Part shown: piece by piece, positions 19,678 through 29,293 of the stretch
How the letters are laid out: each line of letters begins with the position of its first letter
How positions within the stretch are numbered: the stretch's first letter is position 1
From: Prevotella aurantiaca JCM 15754
GTDB taxonomy: Bacteria; Bacteroidota; Bacteroidia; Bacteroidales; Bacteroidaceae
Assembly (NCBI RefSeq): GCF_000614025.1
Contig: NZ_BAKF01000005.1
Coordinates: 62,001 to 126,000, forward strand
DNA: 64,000 bases
Direction of reading: 5' to 3'
The notes under the pieces: generated by a model
Database searches by the model: none
What the model was told of the DNA's origin: nothing
What the model saw: the letters and a program-made list of their open reading frames with translations, nothing else
Translations under genes and position numbers: made by a program

Positions 19678-20540
19678 ATGATATTGAAAAAGAGAAGGTG
19701 GCACTGTCTACCGGGACAAGAACCCACCGAAATGGATAAAAAAATAATGGAATTCGAGAAGAGAGGCAAGTTGGTTCCTACTCGAAACCTTATAAAAACA
19801 CCCGAACAAATTGAAGGAATCCGCCGCGCTGGTGTCATTAACACTGGTTGCTTAGACGCTGTGGCTGACGCTATACACGTGGGAATGAATACGCAAGAGA
19901 TTGACGATATATGCATGGCATACTGCAAAGAGCACAATGCTACACCCGCATGCCTTAACTATGAGGGCTTCCCGAAGAGCGTTTGCACCAGCATTAACGA
20001 AGTGGTGTGCCATGGAATACCTAAGAAAGAAGACGTTTTGCAAGAGGGCGACATCGTAAATGTAGACATGACGTGCATCGTTGATGGCTATTATGCTGAC
20101 GCAAGCCGTATGTTCATCATCGGAAAAACTACACCAGAGAAAGAAAAACTGGTGCGTGTTGCAAAGGAATGTCTTGAGATTGGCATGGAAGCAGCTAAGC
20201 CTTACTCGTTCGTTGGAGACATTGGACACGCCATACAGAAGCATGCCGAGAAGAAACATGGCTATGGAGTAGTACGCGATTTGTGCGGTCATGGCGTGGG
20301 ACTCGACTTCCACGAAGAGCCAGAAGTATCCCATTTCGGACACGCGGGTACTGGTATGCTGCTTGTTCCGGGCATGGTTTTCACCATCGAACCAATGATA
20401 AACCAAGGCACATGGAAGGTTTTTATCAACGCAGAAGACCCATACGGTTGGGAAATCATCACTGGCGACGAACTTCCTTCAGCCAATGGGAACATACTTT
20501 CCTAATGACTGAGCACGGATTGGAAATACTTACGTATTAA
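19678..20540 (+). CDS. map: Methionine aminopeptidase, type I (C-terminal frameshift)
   Basis: Removes N-terminal Met from new proteins; essential in nearly all bacteria. A 20-residue N-terminal extension (MILKKRRWHCLPGQEP) precedes the catalytic domain, which begins at IKTPEQIEGIRRAG. Metal and catalytic residues are seen at VVCHGIP, VDMTCIVDGYYADASR, LCGHGVG and FTIEPM. The frame then breaks near 20488 and would stop at 20505 after SANGNILS. With one base restored it reads AQWEHTFLMTEHGLEILTY to 20540 and regains the last metal-binding Glu of the WEHT motif. Since the gene should be essential, a sequence error is likely. The start at 19678 lies downstream of the promoter. Confidence 0.92.
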
Positions 20541-20632
20541 AAAAACAGTAGCAAAATAAAGTCTTTAAGCCCTATTCGCAACGGGAAAAGACAAATAAGC
20601 TGAAGCGTCCTCAACGCAACAACACAACAACA

Positions 20633-21667
20633 ATGAAGAAAAACGAGGATATATATATATTAGGTATAGAGAGTAGCTGCGACGATACCAGCGCAGCGGT
20701 GCTACGCAACGGAGTTATTCTAAGCAATGTTACAGCCACACAAGATGTCCATAAGGCATACGGAGGCGTTGTTCCAGAGCTGGCATCGCGTGCACACCAA
20801 CAGAATGTAGTGCCTGTTGTAGACCAAGCCATTAAGCGTGCGGGTATCACAAAGGAGCAATTATCAGCCGTTGCCTTTACGCGTGGACCAGGACTCATGG
20901 GCAGTTTGCTCGTCGGAGTAAGCTTTGCAAAAGGCTTTGCGCGTTCGTTGGGCATACCGCTCATTGACGTTAACCACCTACAAGGGCACGTTCTTGCCCA
21001 CTTTATCAAAGAAACTGACGACGATAACAACCAGCCCCCATTCCCATTTATATGCCTTTTGGTATCTGGAGGCAACTCTCAGATTGTCAAAGTGAATGCT
21101 TATAACGACATGGAAGTGCTCGGACAGACTATCGATGACGCTGCTGGAGAAGCCATAGACAAGTGTTCTAAGGTCATGGGATTAGGTTATCCAGGCGGTC
21201 CAATAATCGATAAGCTGGCTCGTCAAGGCGATCCGACGGCCTTTAAGTTCGCTGAACCGAACGTATCGGGCTACGATTACTCTTTCTCGGGGCTTAAAAC
21301 ATCGTTCCTTTATAACCTTCGTGAGTGGATACAGGGCGATCCTGACTTCATAGAACACCACAAAAACGACCTCGCTGCGAGCTTAGAGTTTACCATTGTA
21401 GACATTTTAATGAAGAAACTTCGCAAAGCTGTGAAGGACACAGGCATCAAGCATGTTGCCGTAGCAGGCGGAGTATCGGCTAATAATGGTCTTCGCAATG
21501 CCTTCCACGACCACGCTGCGCGTTTCGGTTGGACGATATACATACCTAAGTTTAGTTATACCACCGACAATGCAGCTATGATTGCCAGCGTTGGAACGTT
21601 TAAGTATCGCGACGGAAAATTTGCAACTATCGACATACCAGCCTTTAGTAAAGTTACATTTGAATAG
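20633..21667 (+). CDS. tsaD: tRNA N6-threonylcarbamoyladenosine synthase subunit TsaD
   Basis: 344 residues, the normal bacterial length. Transfers the threonylcarbamoyl group to A37 of ANN-reading tRNAs together with TsaB and TsaE. ASKHA fold: IESSCDDTSAAV at the start, the metal-binding His pair in NHLQGHVLAH, LLVSGGNSQI, and VAGGVSANNGLR near the C-terminus. Formerly called Gcp or YgjD. It is 13 bp ahead of cinA, probably in one transcript, with map upstream. Confidence 0.97.
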   Translation: MKKNEDIYILGIESSCDDTSAAVLRNGVILSNVTATQDVHKAYGGVVPELASRAHQQNVVPVVDQAIKRAGITKEQLSAVAFTRGPGLMGSLLVGVSFAKGFARSLGIPLIDVNHLQGHVLAHFIKETDDDNNQPPFPFICLLVSGGNSQIVKVNAYNDMEVLGQTIDDAAGEAIDKCSKVMGLGYPGGPIIDKLARQGDPTAFKFAEPNVSGYDYSFSGLKTSFLYNLREWIQGDPDFIEHHKNDLAASLEFTIVDILMKKLRKAVKDTGIKHVAVAGGVSANNGLRNAFHDHAARFGWTIYIPKFSYTTDNAAMIASVGTFKYRDGKFATIDIPAFSKVTFE

Positions 21668-21679
21668 ATATAAACGACT

Positions 21680-22228
21680 ATGGAATTTGAAAGTAAAATA
21701 TTATCACGCCAAATTGGCGACCTACTTTACGCATCGGAATACTCTCTCGGTACTGCTGAAAGCTGCACGGGAGGACGCATTAGCGAAACAATTATAGCCA
21801 TTCCTGGTGCTTCAAACTATTTTAAAGGTGGCATTATATCATACACCGACGAAGTAAAAACTCACGTTTTGGGTGTTTCTCCCGAGACTTTGGAAGAGCA
21901 AACTGCCGTTAGCGAGGAAGTGGCACGCCAGATGGTAAGAGGTGCTATTGACGCTTTGAAGGTTGATTTCGCCATATCTGCAACAGGAACAGCAGGACCA
22001 AGCGGTGGCACTCCAGAGGCTCCTGTCGGCACAATATGGATTGGTTACGGCAACAAAGACGACATTAGAACGTTCAAACTAACCGAGGATTTCGGACGAG
22101 ACATCAATCTTGCCATTGCAACAAATAAGGCAATACGCTTGATGCTCGACTTTTTGAAAGAGAAACTCGAAGACAATAATACTGTAGAAGATAATTCTAT
22201 GGAAGGTGTTCCAAGCATGGGACTCTAA
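21680..22228 (+). CDS. CinA-family nicotinamide-nucleotide amidohydrolase
   Basis: 182 residues, corresponding to the C-terminal (PncC) domain of CinA without the molybdopterin-binding domain. Deamidates NMN in pyridine nucleotide recycling. Family hallmarks are GTAESCTGGRISETI near 30-44, PGASNYFKGGIISY, and the substrate loop ATGTAGPSGGTPEAPVGTI. Follows tsaD by 13 bp, as in other Bacteroidota. A terminator lies about 75 bp downstream. Confidence 0.93.
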   Translation: MEFESKILSRQIGDLLYASEYSLGTAESCTGGRISETIIAIPGASNYFKGGIISYTDEVKTHVLGVSPETLEEQTAVSEEVARQMVRGAIDALKVDFAISATGTAGPSGGTPEAPVGTIWIGYGNKDDIRTFKLTEDFGRDINLAIATNKAIRLMLDFLKEKLEDNNTVEDNSMEGVPSMGL

Positions 22229-22302
22229 AGAAACTGTATCTATCATGGTATAACTACCATAGTGTGCAGTCGCACAAATTTGATACTTACCTACCAAACA
22301 AC

Positions 22303-22347
22303 AACAGATTGCAATTCCGAAAGTTCGGTTTCTGCAATCTGTTTTTT
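22303..22347 (+). terminator. Terminator after cinA
   Basis: Eleven-bp stem AACAGATTGCA (22303-22313) with TGCAATCTGTT (22333-22343), followed by six T. The stretch from here to 22841 shows nothing I can name. Confidence 0.85.
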
Positions 22348-22841
22348 CGTTTTATCATCTTCATTCCTTTGTTCTAACAGATATGATAAAGTAAGACGAA
22401 GGCAGAATATTATCTGCACTCGTCCCCTACTACTCTATTTTTGCATTCGTAGCGCAGTTAAAAGCTATTCTCTCCTCTTTGCCTTTTCTAATATAAAACT
22501 GTCGTTTAAAATAGTTTTACCCATCAATGCGCTCAACATAAACGAAAGAACACTACTGCAAAGGAAAAAGAACAGCACAGCAGTTGCTTTTGAAATGAAC
22601 GGCAAAGAATATTCTACTAAAATCATCATCGCATAGAAGAAAGTAAGAAAATTATTGGGGTAGAAAATCAAAAAATAATGCATCGAAACTCAAAAGACAT
22701 CTCATACCAAAATAAGACCATTTTTTCAAGAAAGCGAATGTTTTGTGTGTGCGAACACAATAAAGGATTGACGCAGGTCAAGAAAGACTGTTTTTCAGCA
22801 AAAAATAGGTAGAAATATTTTTTAATATCGTGAAAGCTGCG

Positions 22842-22849
22842 TACCTTTG
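22842..22849 (+). promoter_or_regulatory. -7 element of the structured RNA
   Basis: TACCTTTG with only a T-rich stretch at the -33 position. Begins a transcript that lacks any sizeable open frame. Confidence 0.55.
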
Positions 22850-22855
22850 CATTGT

Positions 22856-23135
22856 CAAAAAGACAAAAAAGGTTATTAGATTGTTTAGGTTAATAGTAAT
22901 AGATTTAGGTTTTTAGTTGTTTTATTTAAGGAGAACAAAAGAGATTGTTCAGGTTGATAGGATTAGTTTAAGGTAACAAAAGAAAGATTGAAGAAAGGAT
23001 AACAATTCGATGCGAGATTTTCAGGGGAACGCCGAGAGGCGCGAACCTCAAATCAAGCAGAGACCAAAATAGGCGAAAGCTTATTTAAAAATAACGAAAG
23101 CGCAAGACGATTATCGCCCTGCGCTTTTGTTGTTT
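22856..23135 (+). ncRNA. Candidate structured non-coding RNA (about 275 nt)
   Basis: Starts just after a -7 element and ends at an intrinsic terminator (AAAGCGCA 23097-23104 with TGCGCTTT 23120-23127, then T-rich). Before it is an 8-bp stem with a GAAA tetraloop (23067-23074 with 23079-23086). Further upstream, GATTT pairs with AAATC around an AGG/CCT and GCC/GGC inner hairpin. The first half has repeated TTAGATTGTTTAGGTT-like motifs. No open frame exceeds a few codons in a coding style. It may belong to a known Bacteroidales RNA family, but I cannot confirm which. Confidence 0.55.
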
Positions 23136-23246
23136 TTATACCAATAGAAAAGCACAAGAATGCTTATAAATATACGATATTCCCATCTGTAGCTTTCAAC
23201 AAAACTTACATTGTGTAACTAACTTTATATCAATGCATTACAATAG

Positions 23247-23322
23247 GGGTTGTTTTGCATTGCAAAAGTGCCTATATTGCACGGTAAAACAGGCTCTTTT
23301 GCGTTGCAAAACAGGCTCTTTT
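23247..23322. repeat. 22-bp-period repeat array, locus 4
   Basis: Units TTGCAAAAGTGCCTATATTGC, GGTAAAACAGGCTCTTTTGC and GCAAAACAGGCTCTTTTGG in tandem. Same family as the other six loci. Confidence 0.8.
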
Positions 23323-23618
23323 GGAAAATCAAAGAGGCTATAACGTTTTACAATCGTATTTCTTTGCAGAACTAAAGCAATTTTATACAAAAAATAGCAA
23401 CATGGTTTATGGATAGCTTATGCCCTGCTATTTCTATCCATATAGCAGTTGTTTGAGGAATAGAAGCAACATAGTGAATAAGTAATATTGTGATGAATGA
23501 CACAACCACTATACTCCATGAACACGCAAAATAAAAACCAATGAATAACAAAGCAACTGACAATAGATTGCAAAAGAAAAGTCAGCAAATAGTGAATCAA
23601 CTGTCTAAGTATTACAAA

Positions 23619-23654
23619 ATAAAAAAAGGTATAAGCTAAAAGCCATATACCTTT
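23619..23654 (-). terminator. Terminator of the rubredoxin gene
   Basis: Nine-bp stem AAAGGTATA (23625-23633) with TATACCTTT (23646-23654); reading leftward it ends in a run of T. Confidence 0.75.
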
Positions 23655-23687
23655 CTTCATTAACATCTAAATTATTATCTTATGAAA

Positions 23688-23852
23688 TTATTCTTCAACT
23701 ACAAAGAAGTCCTCTTTTGAAACGCCACAGAGTGGGCATACCCAATCATCTGGGATATCTTCAAAAGCTGTTCCTGGCGCAATGCCACCATCTGGGTCGC
23801 CTACTTCTGGATCGTAAACGTAACCGCAAGTCTCACATTCATATTTCTTCAT
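23688..23852 (-). CDS. Rubredoxin
   Basis: 54 residues. Two CxxC-G knuckles, CETCGY near residues 6-11 and CPLCGV near 39-44, hold one iron. The linker has the usual [20 protein letters not shown] and DDWVCP patterns. Small cytoplasmic electron carrier, typically serving oxygen or peroxide detoxification in anaerobes. Single gene with its own promoter and terminator, lying just downstream of the TonB receptor gene. Confidence 0.96.
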   Translation of the reverse strand: MKKYECETCGYVYDPEVGDPDGGIAPGTAFEDIPDDWVCPLCGVSKEDFFVVEE

Positions 23853-23890
23853 AATGTCTTTCTTTTATTTTAATAATTAATTTTTCGCTG

Positions 23891-23922
23891 CAAAGATACT
23901 ACAAATATGTACTTATTACAAA
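23891..23922 (-). promoter_or_regulatory. Promoter of rubredoxin
   Basis: TTTG (23922-23919), 20-nt spacer, TATCTTTG (23898-23891); leader about 30 nt. Confidence 0.75.
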
Positions 23923-23960
23923 TAGAACGTGTTAAAAAGTCTTATATATGCAGTTTTATT

Positions 23961-26348
23961 TTAAAACTCTACCGATACTTTCGCATTGATTTGTCGGCCA
24001 GTTAAATAGTTAGGCACGGCATATTGTTGTCCCGAGATATCGGTTATCCAATAATAAGAGTTCACGTTATTGATTCCAAAGAGGTTCAAACAGTCTAATC
24101 CGAGCCATATATTACGGAAGATAGAGTGTCGCGAACCATCGTTATTATCGAATAGTCGGTAGCTCATTCCAATATCGGCACGCTTGTATGCAGGCGCTCT
24201 AAACGAGTTACTACTTAACTCTTGGTGTGGCGCTGAGAAGGGTAAGCCGTCTGCGTATGCCAGTTTCAGCGACATTCGCCAGCGTGTTGAGCCAGGGAAG
24301 TAGTCGGTAAAGAAGAGGTTTAAGGCGAAACGCTGGTCGGTTGGTAGCGGTACGTTCTTTCCATTTAGCTTCATACTGGTGTTCATAACACTGAGCGTGA
24401 GCCACGAATCGGCCCCTGGTACGAACTCTCCGAATAGTTTTAAGTCCAAACCAGTGGCGTGTCCAGTGGTCTGACTATCGCCGTAATAAGTTACTTTCAC
24501 GTTGTCTACCGAGTAAGGAACAAGGCGTGAGATTGCCTTATAGTATGCTTCGGCTGTGAATTTAAATGGTCTGTTCAGCATATTGAACCGATAACTCATC
24601 GACGCCAAGGCGTGAATAGAAAGCTGCGAGCGTGTTTTCTGATTTAAAAGGGCGTATGTTACACCATTAACCATTGTGGTATCGCGCAACTCTTTGTAGA
24701 AAGGTGCTTGGTAATAAAGACCTGCTGCCACACGGAACGATAGGTTTCGGTTCCAACCTGGCGTGATGTTGAGCGATGCACGAGGCGAAACTATACTTTC
24801 ACCGTTGAAGTCCCAGTACGCATAACGCACACCATAATTCAATCGGTAAAGCGTGGGGACAGAGTCGTTGCTTTGGAAATTCCACGTATCTTGCACGTAT
24901 GCTTCAAAGCGTTTTGCATCTAACTTATTGCGCGCACGTAACGAATATATCATGTCGAGGGTTTCGCCAGTGTGCGGAACATTGTATCCTGCCGAGTCGC
25001 GATACTCGTATTCGGCAGAATTCTCTTTGATTTGCTCTATCTTATAGGTCAAAGCACCTTCTATTTTGTGCTTTCCTGCACGCTGTTGCAACATCAATTT
25101 CAAGCTCTTAACGTTTGCTTTCAAGTAGTCTCGTGAGTGTTGCATGTACGTTCCAACGCCTAAATTCTCTGAAGTTTCGGTCTGTGTGAGCCAATATTGG
25201 CCTTGAATGTCGTACCGTTGTTGCTCTTTGGTAGAGAAAGCAGACGCTATTAGCGAGATATCGGTACGCGATGACAAGTGATGAGTAAGGCTTAAAGAGC
25301 CAAAGAAAGTACGGAAGAGGTCCTTTTCTTGGCCATCAAAGTAGACTTTAAAGGACTTTACGTTCTTCAAAGTACCGAAATTGGTTTCTCGGTCTTCGGG
25401 TTCAAAGTTATAATTGTTCTCCGATATGTTTCCAATAAAGTCTATTTGCCAGCGTTTAGAAGGCTGCCATGATAAATAAGTCTGATAATCTAAGAACGAA
25501 GGTCTGTATTCTCCACGTGTTTGAAGCGACCCTAAGAGATACTTATTAGTCTTATAACGTAAACCATTTGTCCAAGTAAGCTTCTTCACTGCAAGTCCAA
25601 AATATCCGCTTGCGCCCAGCATTGAAGCACTTATCAAGCCTTCTGTGCGCTTCGGACGCTTGTAAGTAATGTCCAAAGCAGAGCTCATCTTATCGCCATA
25701 CTTTGCTTCAAAGCCTCCCGTAGAGAATCCAACGCGTTCTACAAGGTCCGCATTGATAACAGAAAGGCCCTCCTGTTGTCCGCTACGAACAAGGAAAGGA
25801 CGATACACTTCCACATTATTTATATATACAGAGTTCTCGTCGAACGTACCGCCACGCACGTTATACTGCGACGAAAGCTCGGAGTGCGTAGACACACCAG
25901 CCTGTGTTTGCAGTATTTCCTCAACTGCATTGCCCGAAACAGAGGGCGTTCGCTTCGTCGCTTCAACCTTTATTTCTTCAGTAGTTCCATGTTGTGGTGC
26001 ATGCGCTTCGACTACAACCTCTTGCAATTCATTGTCGCTTACAAGCTGAATCTGCAACGTTTGTTTGCCTTGAGGGCGATGTAGCACGCGCACTTTGCTT
26101 TTATAGCCAAGCATTGAGAACCGTATCTTAACCGAATCCTCACTCTGTAGCTGCATGCTAAACTCTCCCTTGAGGTTACTCATCACCATTTTTCCTTGCG
26201 AAGCCACTATAACTGACGCCAATTCAATGGGGTTTCCTTCTTGGTCGGATACCTTTCCTTGCAGCGTAAACGACTGTCCCATAGCGTCAACACCATAGAA
26301 AGTAAACAGGAACAATAATATAATGTTCAATAGTTTTGCCTTATTCAT
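23961..26348 (-). CDS. TonB-dependent receptor with carboxypeptidase-like regulatory domain
   Basis: 795 residues. Signal peptide at 1-24 (ends GVDAMGQ), then a CarboxypepD-reg-like domain (about 26-110: LQGKVSDQEGNPIELASVIV), plug domain (about 115-230: VSGNAVEEILQTQAGVSTHS, NVRGGTFDENSVYINNVEV), and a 22-strand barrel ending in AKVSVEF. Outer-membrane active transporter energised by TonB. The ligand is not evident, and no SusD-like partner is adjacent, so a siderophore, metal or cofactor is as likely as a glycan. Single gene; a -7-like TATCTTTA lies about 40 bp upstream of the start. Confidence 0.9.
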   Translation of the reverse strand: MNKAKLLNIILLFLFTFYGVDAMGQSFTLQGKVSDQEGNPIELASVIVASQGKMVMSNLKGEFSMQLQSEDSVKIRFSMLGYKSKVRVLHRPQGKQTLQIQLVSDNELQEVVVEAHAPQHGTTEEIKVEATKRTPSVSGNAVEEILQTQAGVSTHSELSSQYNVRGGTFDENSVYINNVEVYRPFLVRSGQQEGLSVINADLVERVGFSTGGFEAKYGDKMSSALDITYKRPKRTEGLISASMLGASGYFGLAVKKLTWTNGLRYKTNKYLLGSLQTRGEYRPSFLDYQTYLSWQPSKRWQIDFIGNISENNYNFEPEDRETNFGTLKNVKSFKVYFDGQEKDLFRTFFGSLSLTHHLSSRTDISLIASAFSTKEQQRYDIQGQYWLTQTETSENLGVGTYMQHSRDYLKANVKSLKLMLQQRAGKHKIEGALTYKIEQIKENSAEYEYRDSAGYNVPHTGETLDMIYSLRARNKLDAKRFEAYVQDTWNFQSNDSVPTLYRLNYGVRYAYWDFNGESIVSPRASLNITPGWNRNLSFRVAAGLYYQAPFYKELRDTTMVNGVTYALLNQKTRSQLSIHALASMSYRFNMLNRPFKFTAEAYYKAISRLVPYSVDNVKVTYYGDSQTTGHATGLDLKLFGEFVPGADSWLTLSVMNTSMKLNGKNVPLPTDQRFALNLFFTDYFPGSTRWRMSLKLAYADGLPFSAPHQELSSNSFRAPAYKRADIGMSYRLFDNNDGSRHSIFRNIWLGLDCLNLFGINNVNSYYWITDISGQQYAVPNYLTGRQINAKVSVEF

Positions 26349-26524
26349 ATTATGAATAACGATGGTTTGGAAAGATTATTGCATCATAAAGATAGAGAAA
26401 AACAAAAACAGATAGAACCTACAAAATGCAGTAATATGAGATAAAATGTGGCCAAACAGAACCGAATTTCAATATTTTATATATTTTATAGCAGCAGTTT
26501 GTGCGTATATTTGTTTTCTTTTGT

Positions 26525-26532
26525 TACCTTTG
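26525..26532 (+). promoter_or_regulatory. -7 element upstream of the DUF4827 lipoprotein gene
   Basis: TACCTTTG about 34 bp before the start, with a TTTG 23 nt upstream (26498-26501). It supports the start at 26566 over the longer in-frame reading. Confidence 0.55.
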
Positions 26533-26565
26533 CAGTTAATAAATAAGGAAACAAAAATATCACAA

Positions 26566-27204
26566 ATGAAGAAGATTATCTTTCTCCTCGCAATTGTGTT
26601 GGGTGGAATTTGCAGCACCTCATGCAGCAAACAAGAAACCTACGACGACCAATTGAAACGCGAGCGCAAGTCTATAAATGCGTTTATAGTGAACCATAAG
26701 ATAAACGTTATAACAGAAAGTCAGTTCCAAGAGCAAGACTCTACGACCGACGTATCGAAGAATCAGTACGTTCTTTTCAAGAATTCTGGAGTCTATATGC
26801 AGATAGTTGAGAAAGGAATAGGCGAGAAATTGAAAGACGGAGAAACCTCAACTATACTCTGTCGCTTCGAAGAAACTAACGTAGCAAGCGATAGTTTGCA
26901 GCTCTCTAATATGAATTTGCGTTGGGACGGAATAGTCGATAAGATGATGGTAACACGTACAAGCGGTACTTACTCGGCTTCTTTCGATAAGTCGTCGAGC
27001 GTTATGGCACGCATATACAAAAGTGCATCAGTGCCTAAAGGCTGGCTTGTTCCTCTGCCATACATTAAGATTGGCCGCATCACAAGTGCTTCCGATAAGT
27101 TAGCTCATGTACGTCTTATCGTCCCATCGGCACAAGGACAAGTCTTAGCAAACAAAGAAGTATATGCTTGCTTCTACGATATCACTTTCCAACGAGGTAC
27201 ATAA
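26566..27204 (+). CDS. DUF4827 lipoprotein (FKBP-like)
   Basis: 212 residues. Lipoprotein signal peptide with lipobox CSTSC, then a charged N-terminal helix (DDQLKRERKSINAFI) and a beta-rich domain resembling FKBP-type prolyl isomerases (GVYMQIVEKGIGEKLKDG, VPKGWLVPLPYIKIG). Members of this Bacteroidota family sit in the envelope; isomerase activity is not shown. The gene lies directly before glmM, as in related genomes, separated by a hairpin. Confidence 0.8.
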   Translation: MKKIIFLLAIVLGGICSTSCSKQETYDDQLKRERKSINAFIVNHKINVITESQFQEQDSTTDVSKNQYVLFKNSGVYMQIVEKGIGEKLKDGETSTILCRFEETNVASDSLQLSNMNLRWDGIVDKMMVTRTSGTYSASFDKSSSVMARIYKSASVPKGWLVPLPYIKIGRITSASDKLAHVRLIVPSAQGQVLANKEVYACFYDITFQRGT

Positions 27205-27223
27205 TACGATAAAACAATAACAT

Positions 27224-27255
27224 GCCACGACCGCACAATGTGCAGTCGTGGCTTT
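27224..27255 (+). terminator. Hairpin between DUF4827 gene and glmM
   Basis: GCCACGAC (27224-27231) pairs with GTCGTGGC (27245-27252), with an inner GCAC/GTGC stem. The T run is short, so it may be a partial terminator. Confidence 0.6.
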
Positions 27256-27272
27256 AATATTTATAGAAAAAG

Positions 27273-28664
27273 ATGACACTAATAAAGTCTATTTCAGGCA
27301 TCCGCGGTACGATTGGCGGACCAACAGGCGACACATTGAACCCACTTGACATAGTTAAATTCACTTCTGCGTACGCTACTTACATTGCAAGTCAGCACCC
27401 AGGAAAGAAGCTAAAGATAGTTGTTGGACGCGACGCACGTATCTCTGGCGAGATGGTAAAGAACGTTGTGTGCGGCACTCTCATGGGTATTGGCGCTGAT
27501 GTCGTTAATATTGGCTTGGCAACTACACCTACTACCGAGCTGGCAGTGCGTATGGAAGGAGCCGATGGTGGTATTATTATTACCGCTTCGCACAACCCTC
27601 GTCAGTGGAATGCACTGAAACTATTGAACCACGAAGGCGAATTTCTCACCGCAGAAGATGGCGCTGCCGTACTCGATATAGCAGAAAAGGAAGATTTCAA
27701 CTATGCAGACGTAGACCAACTTGGTAGTTATAAGGAGGACGATTCGTTTGATCAACGCCACATCGACGCTGTTAAAGCACTTGAATTGGCAGACTTGGAG
27801 GCAATTAAAGCACGCAAATTCCGTGTCTGCGTAGACGCAGTGAACTCTGTTGGAGGTATTATTCTGCCCAAATTGTTAGACCAAATCGGCGTAGAATACA
27901 CGTTGTTGTACGGCGAACCAACTGGAGACTTCGCTCATAACCCCGAACCTATAGAGAAAAATCTCGGTGGTATCATGGCAGAAATAAAGAAAGGAGGCTA
28001 CGATCTCGGTATTGTTGTAGACCCAGACGTAGACCGTTTGGCGTTCATACGCGAAGATGGAATCATGTACGGAGAGGAATATACACTGGTAAGTGTGGCT
28101 GATTACATTCTCGACCACGTAAAAGGAAACACCGTTAGCAACCTTTCTTCAACACGAGCACTACGCGATGTAACTGAAAAACATGGCGGAAAGTACTACG
28201 CTGCAGCTGTTGGCGAGGTGAATGTTACTACCAAAATGAAGGAAGTTGGGGCTGTTATAGGTGGCGAAGGTAATGGTGGTGTCATCTATCCAGATAGTCA
28301 TTACGGTCGTGATGCGCTTGTTGGCATCGTACTTTTCCTTAGTTCGTTGGCTCAAAAGGGCATGAAGGCAAGCGAATTGCGCAAGACTTACCCTGAATAT
28401 TTCATTGCAAAGAACCGCATCGACCTCACTCCTGAAACCGATGTAGACGCTATTCTCGTTAAAGTTAAGGAACTTTACGGAAACGAAAAGGACGTGCAGG
28501 TAACCGATATAGATGGTGTTAAGCTTGATTTCCCAACAGCTTGGGTACACCTCCGCAAGTCTAATACCGAACCAATCATACGTGTTTACAGCGAAGCAAG
28601 TAGCATGGAAGAAGCTGATGCATTAGGAAAGAAGCTCATGCAGGTAGTTTATGATATGCAATAA
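27273..28664 (+). CDS. glmM: Phosphoglucosamine mutase
   Basis: 463 residues. Alpha-D-phosphohexomutase that interconverts glucosamine-6-phosphate and glucosamine-1-phosphate for UDP-GlcNAc, peptidoglycan and lipid A synthesis. The phosphoserine loop is in [13 protein letters not shown], the Mg site in DPDVDRLAF, the sugar-binding loop in [11 protein letters not shown], and the phosphate-binding C-terminal loop in [13 protein letters not shown] broader phosphoglucomutase/phosphomannomutase role cannot be excluded. It is followed 11 bp later by engB. Confidence 0.9.
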   Translation: MTLIKSISGIRGTIGGPTGDTLNPLDIVKFTSAYATYIASQHPGKKLKIVVGRDARISGEMVKNVVCGTLMGIGADVVNIGLATTPTTELAVRMEGADGGIIITASHNPRQWNALKLLNHEGEFLTAEDGAAVLDIAEKEDFNYADVDQLGSYKEDDSFDQRHIDAVKALELADLEAIKARKFRVCVDAVNSVGGIILPKLLDQIGVEYTLLYGEPTGDFAHNPEPIEKNLGGIMAEIKKGGYDLGIVVDPDVDRLAFIREDGIMYGEEYTLVSVADYILDHVKGNTVSNLSSTRALRDVTEKHGGKYYAAAVGEVNVTTKMKEVGAVIGGEGNGGVIYPDSHYGRDALVGIVLFLSSLAQKGMKASELRKTYPEYFIAKNRIDLTPETDVDAILVKVKELYGNEKDVQVTDIDGVKLDFPTAWVHLRKSNTEPIIRVYSEASSMEEADALGKKLMQVVYDMQ

Positions 28665-28675
28665 GAACTGCTAAC

Positions 28676-29290
28676 ATGATTATAAAGACTTCGGAATTCA
28701 GCCTATCATCGCCTACAATAGCGAAGTGTCCTAACGATACGAAGAACGAATATGCGTTCATCGGTCGTTCGAACGTGGGCAAGTCGAGCCTGATTAACAT
28801 GCTTTGCAATCACAAAGGCCTTGCCAAGACATCGGCAAAGCCTGGCAAAACATTGCTCATCAACCACTTTATTATTAACAAGGAGTGGTATATTGTAGAC
28901 CTTCCTGGCTACGGTTATGCTAAGAACTCAAAGACTGTGCGCAACAAACTCGAACAGATGATTGCGCAATATATCTTGCAACGCAAGCAGCTCGTGAACG
29001 TATTCGTACTTATCGATATACGTCATGAGCAGCAAAAGATAGACCGCGAGTTTATCGATTGGTTAGGACAAAGCAACATTCCGTTCTCTATCGTCTTCAC
29101 AAAGGCCGATAAACTATCGGGAGGAAAGGCGAAAGCCAATGCCGAAGCATGGATGAAGAAGTTGGAAGACACGTGGGAAGTTACCCCACCCTACTTTATA
29201 ACATCTTCTGAAAACAAGGTAGGCAGAGAGGAAGTGCTTGACTATATCGAGAGCATCAATACGGATTTGGCAAACGATACAGCCGAATAA
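28676..29290 (+). CDS. engB: Ribosome biogenesis GTPase EngB (YsxC/YihA)
   Basis: 204 residues. TRAFAC GTPase needed for 50S assembly. G1 [11 protein letters not shown]2 region [12 protein letters not shown]3 [11 protein letters not shown] and G4 FTKADKLS are all present. The gap to the ABC-F gene is 3 bp, pointing to one transcript from glmM through the ABC-F gene. Confidence 0.96.
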   Translation: MIIKTSEFSLSSPTIAKCPNDTKNEYAFIGRSNVGKSSLINMLCNHKGLAKTSAKPGKTLLINHFIINKEWYIVDLPGYGYAKNSKTVRNKLEQMIAQYILQRKQLVNVFVLIDIRHEQQKIDREFIDWLGQSNIPFSIVFTKADKLSGGKAKANAEAWMKKLEDTWEVTPPYFITSSENKVGREEVLDYIESINTDLANDTAE

Positions 29291-29293
29291 GCA

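Noticed and set aside
22262..22683. Open frames on both strands after cinA
   Set aside because: Biased composition, no ribosome site or family match, and they overlap a terminator.
23372..23666. Hydrophobic leftward frames left of rubredoxin
   Set aside because: They overlap the rubredoxin terminator and look like AT-rich translation; no promoter or start context.
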